Source: Protopterus annectens (taxonomy: Eukaryota; Chordata; Ceratodontiformes; Protopteridae). From it: 64,000 nucleotides of DNA. Made by a program: the position numbers and the translations under genes. The notes below the pieces were generated by a model. It saw only the letters and a program-made list of their open reading frames with translations. It did not search any database and had not been told where the DNA came from. Below, piece by piece: positions 57,144-64,000 of this stretch (the first letter of the stretch is position 1; every line of letters starts with the position of its first letter). The DNA is taken from the NCBI RefSeq assembly GCF_019279795.1, contig NC_056737.1:1192771172-1192835171 (forward strand), given 5' to 3'.

Positions 57144-57262
57144 ACCCTAAATGGGCATAGTATTCTCATCCCAAGGGGTGGCGAAAGCCACACACACTCT
57201 GGCTAGGCTTATAAATGCCCTAGGGCAGATAGCCTAGTATGAACCTATGAACCTATGAACCT

Positions 57263-60200
57263 ATGGAACATGAGGGAAAGGTGCATAGGTAAATACCTCT
57301 CAAGTGTAGCACAATGATATGGAATATGAGGGAAAAGTGCATAGGTAAATACCTCTCAAGTGAAGCACAATGAAATGGAACATAAGGGAAAGGTTTGAGG
57401 TAAATACCTCTCAAGTGTAGCACAATGATATGGAACATGAGGGAAAGGTGCATAGGTAAATACCTCTTAAGTGTAGCACAATTATATGGAACATAAGGGC
57501 AAGGTGCATAGGTAAATACCTCTCAAGTGTAGTACAATAATATGGAACATGATGGAAAGAGGTGTAGGTAAATACCTCTCAAGTGTAGCACAATGATATG
57601 GAACATGAGGGAAAGGTGCATAGGTAAATACCTCTCAAGTGTAACACAATGATATGCAACATGAGTGAAAGGTACATAGGTAAATACCTCACAAGTGTAG
57701 CACAATGATATGGAACATAAGGGAAAGGTGCATAGGTGAATACCTCTCAAGTGTAGCACAATGATATGGAACATGAGGGAAAGGTGTGAAGGTAAATACC
57801 TGTAAAGTGTAGCATAATGATATGGAACATGAGGGAAAGGTGCGCAGGTAAATACCTCTCAAGTGTAGCACAGTGATATGGAAAATGAGAGAAAGATGCA
57901 TAGGTAAATACCTGTCAAGTGTAGCACAATAATATGGAACATGAGGGAAAGCTGCATAGGTAAATACCTTTCAAGTGTAGCACAATGGTATAGAATGTGA
58001 GGGTAAGAAAGATAGGTAAATACGTCTCAAGTATAGCACCATGATATGGAACATGAGGGAAAGGTGCATAGGTAAATACCTCTCAAGTGTAGCACAACAA
58101 AATGGAACATGAGGGAAAGTTGTGCAGGTAAATGCCTCACAAGTGTAACACAGTGATATGGAACATTAGGGAAAGGTGCATAGGTAAATACCTCTAAAGT
58201 GCAGCACAGTGATATGGAACATGAGGGAAAGGTGTGTAGGTAAATACTTCTCAAGTGTAGCACAGTGATATGAAACATGAGGAAAAGGTGTGTAAGTTAA
58301 TACCTCCCAAGTGTAGCACAATGATATGGAACATGAGGGACTGGTGCATAGGAAAATACCTCCAAAATGTAGCTCATTGATATGGAACGTGAGGGGAAAG
58401 GTGCATAGGTAAATACCTCTTAAATGTAGCACAGTGATATGGAACATGAGGGAAAGTTGCGCAGGTAAATACCTGTCAAGTGTAGCACAATAATATGGAA
58501 CATGAGGGAAAGGTACATAGGTAAATACCTCCCAAGTGTAGCACAGTGATATGGAACATGAGGGAAAGGTGTGAGGTAAATACCTCTCAAGTGTAGCACA
58601 GTGATATGGAACATGAGGGAAAGGTGCATAGGTAAATACCTCTCAAGTGTAGCACAATGATATGGAACATGAGGCAAATACCTCTCAAGTATAACACAGT
58701 TATATGGAAAATGAAAGAAAGGTGCATAGGTACATAGCTCTCAAGTGTAGCACAATGATATGGAACATGAGGGAAAGGTGCATAGGTAAATACCTCTCAA
58801 GAGTAGCACAGTGATATGGAACATAAGGGAAAGGTGCATAGTTAAATATCTCTAAACCAATGATATGGAACATGAGGGAAAGGTGCATTGGTAAATACCT
58901 CTCAAATGTAGCACAATAATATGGAACATGAGGGAAAGTTGTGTAGGTAAATGCCTCTCAAGTGTAACACAGTGATATGGAACACTAGTGAAAGGTGCAT
59001 AGGTAAATACCTCTAAATTGCAGCACAGTGATATGGAACATGACGGAAAGGTGCGTAAGTAAATATCTCTCAAGTGTAGCACAATGATATGGAACATGAG
59101 TGAATGGTGCATAGGAAAATATCTCTAAAATGTAGCTCATTGATATGGAACGTGATGGAAAGGTGCATAGGTAAATACCTCTCAAGTGTAGCACAGTGAT
59201 ATGGAACATGAGGGAAAGATGCACTGGTAAATACCTCTCAAGTGTAGCATGATAATATGGATCATGAGGGAATGGTGCATAGGTAAATACATCTCAAGTG
59301 TACCACAGTGATATGGAACATGAGGGAAAGGTGCATAGGTAAATACCTCTCAAATGTAGCACAATGATATGGAACATGAGGGAAAGGTGCATAGGTAAAT
59401 ACCTCTCAAGTGTAGCACAATGATATGGAACATGAGGGAAAGGTGAAGAGGTAAATACCTGTCAAGTGGAGTACAATGATATGGAACATGAGGGAAAGAT
59501 GCATAGGTAAATACCTCTCAAGTGTAGCACAGTGATATGGAACATGAGGGAAGGTGCACAGGTAAATACCTCTCAAGTGTAGCACAATGATATGGAACAT
59601 GAGGAAAAAGTGCATAGGTAAATAACTCTCAAGTCTAGAACAATGACATGGAACATGAGGGAAAGGTGAATAGGTAAATACCTCTCAAGTGTAGTACAAT
59701 GACATGGAACATGAGGGACAGGTGGATAGGTAAATACCTGTCAAGCGTAGCACAGTGATATGGAACATGAGGGAAAGGTGCATAGGTAAATACCACTAGA
59801 GTGTAGCACAATTATATGGAACATGAGGGAAAGGTATGTAGGTAAATACCTGTCAAGTGTAGCACAATGATATGGAACATGAGGGAAAGGTGCTTAGGTA
59901 AATACCTCTCAAGTGTATCACAATGATATGGAACATGAGGGAAAGGTGCGTAGGTTAATACCTCAAGTGTAGCACAGTGATATGGAACATGAGGGAAAGG
60001 TGTGTAAGTAAATACCTCTCAAGTGTTGCACAATGATATGGAACATTAGGGAAAGGTTAGATGTAAATACCTCTCATGTGTATGACAGTGACATGGAACA
60101 TGAGGGAAAGGTGCATATGTAAACACCTCTCAAGTGTATTACAATGTTATGGAACATGAGGGAAGGGTGAATAGGTGAATACCTGTCAAGTGCAGCACAA

Positions 60201-63200
60201 TGATATGGAACGTGAGAGAAAGGTGTATAGCTATATACCTCTCAAGTGGAGCACAATGACATGGAGCATGAGGGAAAGGTGCATAGGTAAATGCCTCTCA
60301 AGTGTAGCACAGTGATTTGGAACATAAGAGAAAGGTGCTTAGGTAAGTACCTCTCAAGTGTAGCACAATGATATGGAACATGAGGGAAAGGTGCATTGGT
60401 AAATACTTCTCAAGTGTAGCACAGTGATATGGAACATAAGGAAAAGGTGAGTAGGTAAATACCTCTCAAGTGTAGCACAATGATATGGAACACAAGGGAA
60501 AGGTGCATAGGTAAATACCTCTCAAGTGTAGCACAAAGATATGGAAAATGAAGGAATGGTGCACAGGTAAATACCTCTCACGTGCTGCACAGTGATATGG
60601 ATCATGAGGAAAAGGTGCATTGGTGAATTCTTTTCAAGTGTAGCACAATAATATGGAACATGAGGGAAAGGTGCATATGTAAATACCTATCATGTGTAGC
60701 ACAGTGATATGGAACATGAGGGAAAGGTGCATAGGTAAATACCACTCAAGTGTAGCACAATGATATGGAACATGAGGGAAAGGTGCATATGTAAATACCT
60801 CTCAAGTGTAGCACAATGATATGGAACATGAGGGAAAGGTGCGTAGGTAAATACCTGTCATGTGTTGCACAATGTCAGGGAACATGAGGGAAAGGTGTGG
60901 AAGTAAATAGCTGTCACATGTAGCACAATGATATGGAACATGAGGAAAAGGTGCATAGGTAAATACCTCTCAATTGTAGCACAATGATATGGAACAATAG
61001 GGAAAGGTGCATAGGTAAATACCTCACAAGTATAGCAGAGTGATATGGAACAAGAAGGAAAGGTGCATAGGTAAATACTTCTCAAGTGTAGCACAATGAT
61101 ATGGAACATGCGGGAAAGGTGCATAGGTAAAGACCTCTCAAGTGGAGCACAGTGACATGGAACATAAGGGAAAGGTGCATAGGTAAATACCTCTCAAGTG
61201 TAGCACAATCGTATGGAACATGAGGGAAAGCGGCATATGTAAATACCTCTCAAGTGTAGCACAGTGATATGGAACATAAGGGAAAGGTGCGTAGTTAAAT
61301 ATCTCTAAACCAATGATATGGAATATGAGGGAAAGGTGCATTGGTAAATACCTCTCAAATGTAGCACAATATTATGGAACATGAGGGAAAGTTGTGCAGG
61401 TAAATGCCTCACAAGTGTAACACAGTGATATGGAACATTAGGGAAAGGTGCATAAGTAAATACCTCTAAAGTGCAGCACAGTAATATGGAACATGAGGAA
61501 AAGGTGTGTAGGTAAATACTTCTCAAGTCTAGCACAGTGATATGAAACATGAGGAAAAGGTGCGTAAGTAAATACCTCTCAAGTGTAGCACAATGATATG
61601 GAACATGAGGGAATGGTGCATAGGAAAATACCTCTAAAATGTAGCTCATTGATATGGAACGTGAGGGGAAAGGTGCATAGGTAAATACCTCTTAAATGTA
61701 GCACAGTGATATGGAACATGAGGGAAAGTTGCGCAGGTAAATACCTGTCAAGTGTAGCACAATGATATGGAACATGAGGGAAAGGTGCATAGGTAAATAT
61801 CTCCCAAGTGTAGCACAGTGATATGGAACATGAGGGAAAGGTTTGAGGTAAATACCTGTCAAGTGTAGCACAGTGATATGGAACATGAGGGAAAGGTGCA
61901 TAGGTAAATACCTCTCAAGTGCAGCACAACGACATGGAACATGAGGTAAATACCTCTCAAGTGTAACACAGTTATATGGAAAATGAAAGAAAGGTGCATA
62001 GGTACATAGCTCTCAAGTGTAGCACAATGATATGGAACATGAGGGGAAAGGTGCATAGGTAAATACCTCTCAAGTGTAGCACAGTGATATGGAACATAAG
62101 GGAAAGGTGCATAGTTAAATATCTCTAAACCAATGATATGGAACATGAGGGAAAGGTGCATTGCTAAATACCTCTCAAATGTAGCACAATAATATGGAAC
62201 ATGAGGGAAAGTTGTGTAAGTAAATGCCTCTCAAGTGTAACACAGTGATATGGAACATTAGGGAAAGGTGCATAGGTAAATACCTCTAAAGTGCAGCACA
62301 GTGATATGGAACATGATGGAAAGGTGCATAAGTAAATACCTCTCAAGTGTAGCACAATGATATGGAACATGAGTGAATGGTGCATAGGAAAATACCTCTA
62401 AAATGTAGCTCATTGATATGGAACATGATGGAAAGGTGCATAGGTAAATACCTCTCAAGTGTAGCACAGTGATATGGAACATGAGGGAAAGGTGCATTGG
62501 TATATACCTCTCAAGTGTAGCACGATGATATGGATCATGAGGGAATGGTGCATAGGTAAATACCTCTCAAGTGTACCACAGTGATATGGAACATGAGGGA
62601 AAGGTGCGTAGGTAAATACCTCTCAAGTGTAGCACAATGATATGGAACATGAGGGCAAGGTACGTAGGTAAACACCTCTCAAGTGTAGCACAATGATATG
62701 GAGCATGATGGAAAGGTGCATAGGTAAATACCTCTCAAGTGTCGCATAATGATATGGAACATGAGGGAAAGGTGCTTAGGTAAATACCTCTCAAGTGTAG
62801 CACAGTGATATTGAACATGAGGAAAAGGTGCGTAGTTAAATACCTGTCATGTGTAGCATAATGATATGGAACATGAGGGAAAGGTGCGTAGGTAAATACA
62901 TGTCAAGAGTAGCACAATGATATGGAACATGAGTGAAAGGTGCGTAGGTAAATACCTCTCAAGTGTAGCTCAGTGATATGGAACATGAGGGAAAGGTGCA
63001 TAGGTAAATACATGTCAAGTGTAGCACAATGATATGGAACATGAGTGAAAGGTGCGTAGGTAAATACCTCTCAAGTGTAGCACAATGATATGGAACATGA
63101 GGGAAAGGTGCATAGGTAGATACCTGTCAAGTGTAGCACTGTCATATGGAACATGAGTGAAAGGTGCATAGGTAAATACCGCTCAAGTGTAGCACAGTGA

Positions 63201-64000
63201 TATGGAACATCTGGGAACGGTGCATAGGTAAATACCTGTGAAGTGTAGCACAATGATATGAAACATGAGGGAGAGGTGCATAGGTAAATACCTCTCAAGT
63301 GTAGCACAATGATATGGAACATGAGGGAAAGGTGCATATGTAAATACCTGTCAAGTGTAGCACAATGATATGGAACATGAGGGAAAGGTGCGTAGGTAAA
63401 TACCTGTCACGTGTTGCACAATGTCAGGGAACATGAGGGAAAGGTGTGGAAGTAAATAGCTGTCACATGTACCACAATGATATGGAACATGAGGAAAAGG
63501 TGCATAGGTAAATACCTCTCAATTGTAGCACAATGATATGGAACAATAGGGAAAGGTGCATAGGTAAATACCTCACAAGTATAGCAGAGTGATATGGAAC
63601 AAGAAGGAAAGATGCATAGGTAAATACTTCTCAAGTGTAGCACAATGATATGGAACATGCGGGAAAGGTGCATAGGTAAAGACCTCTCAAGTGGAGCACA
63701 GTGACATGGAACATAAGGGAAAGGTGCATAGGTAAATACCTCTCAAGTGTAGCACAATTGTATGGAACATGAGGGAAAGTGGCATATGTAAATACCTCTC
63801 AAGTGTAGCACAGTGATATGGAACATAAGGGAAAGGTGCGTAGTTAAATATCTCTAAACCAATTATATGGAACATGAGGGATAGGTGCATTGGTAAATAC
63901 CTCTCAAATGTAGCACAATATTATGGAACATGAGGGAAAGTTCTGCAGGTAAATGCCTCACAAGTGTAACACAGTGATATGGAACATTAGGGAAAGGTGC
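57263..64000. repeat. 56-bp minisatellite with higher-order duplications, about 120 copies
   Basis: Unit: GGAACATGAGGGAAAGGTGC, then ATAGGTAAATACCTCTCAAG, then TGTAGCACAATGATAT. Exact period 56 bp (first units at 57265 and 57321). AGGTA and TACCT form an inverted repeat around AA in each unit. Variant units allow longer periods to be read. AATGTCAGGG occurs at 60871 and 63420 (2549 bp apart). The short unit with TCTCTAAACCAATGATATGG occurs at 58849, 61302, 62122 and 63851. TGAAACATGAGG-type units lie at 58271 and 61543 (3272 bp apart). Reverse frames of 60-114 codons are artefacts. The array continues beyond the window. Confidence 0.97.

Larger units (their letters stand above)
53368..57262 (+). 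mobile_element. Nearly intact CR1-like LINE inside the minisatellite
   Basis: About 3.9 kb, containing most of ORF1 and all of ORF2. It ends in three copies of an 8-bp unit (GAACCTAT), characteristic of CR1-type 3' ends. The host array reads CACAGTG before it and TATGGAACATG after it, which is the normal unit order, so no target duplication and almost no loss are visible. The 5' end is probably truncated within ORF1. ORF1 (frame 1) and ORF2 (frame 3) are separated by about 20-30 bp or overlap slightly. Only three premature stops break the two proteins. The relatives at 23862-25071 and 11710-13165 are progressively older copies of related elements. Confidence 0.93.

Noticed and set aside
57253..63890. 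Many reverse frames of 60-114 codons with a repeated MFHIIVLHLRGIYL-like motif
   Set aside because: They are translations of the 56-bp minisatellite, broken at variant units.

Overview
This window looks like repeat-dense nuclear DNA from a vertebrate, probably one with a large, repeat-rich genome such as a lungfish, salamander or caecilian; the sequence does not settle which. The evidence is the repertoire: CR1-like, L2 (Maui-like), RTE, L1/Tx1-like and R4/Dong-like non-LTR retrotransposons, IN-before-RT (Gmr1-type) Ty3/gypsy remnants, a gamma/epsilon-type endogenous retrovirus with LTRs, SINE-like tails, MITEs with 8-bp target duplications, long minisatellites and GT tracts. I see no convincing host protein-coding gene, tRNA or rRNA gene. 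Every long open frame is either transposon coding sequence or a by-product of tandem repeats.

Layout. 1-4418 is a 43-bp minisatellite (about 100 copies). 5699-6561 is a 32-bp minisatellite. 7079-7990 is a decayed gypsy integrase. 8880-9275 is the 3' end of a LINE family called LINE-A here. 9903-11708 is a pair of inverted repeats enclosing a 5'-truncated RTE reverse transcriptase. 11710-13165 is a very old CR1-like copy. 14230-18475 is a reverse-strand L1/Tx1-like LINE with a CCHC knuckle. 19499-21151 is an R4/Dong-like LINE remnant interrupted by a 450-bp MITE. 22360-23232 is a LINE-A 3' fragment and 23862-25071 a reverse-strand CR1-like 3' half flanked by a 132-bp direct repeat. 25206-28415 is a 38-bp minisatellite (about 84 copies).

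28492-37832 is a nested ERV: 5' LTR, gag and pol remnants, an env stub and a 3' LTR. The 3' LTR is split by a 3.6-kb L2 element. That L2 carries a 62-bp CR1 tail inside its RT and a 32-bp minisatellite grown from its own RT codons. A second MITE of the same family lies at 40197-40552. 41280-44115 is an old LINE-A copy. 44160-45340 is a reverse-strand gypsy remnant split by a CTT microsatellite, followed by an 833-bp tandem duplication (45275-46940). 46990-51715 is the best LINE-A copy, with an NPG-type 2A-like motif before its endonuclease.

53110-64000 is a 56-bp minisatellite (about 125 copies) that runs off the window and contains an almost intact CR1-like element (53368-57262). That element has an SGNH-esterase ORF1 and an ORF2 broken by only two stop codons.

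The elements do not form a pathway. They record successive insertions and tandem expansions whose relative ages can be read from the nesting. The most informative signals are the MITE pair with clean 8-bp target duplications, the minisatellite born inside an L2 coding region, the CR1 insertion in register within a satellite, and the multi-kilobase higher-order duplications in the 56-bp array.
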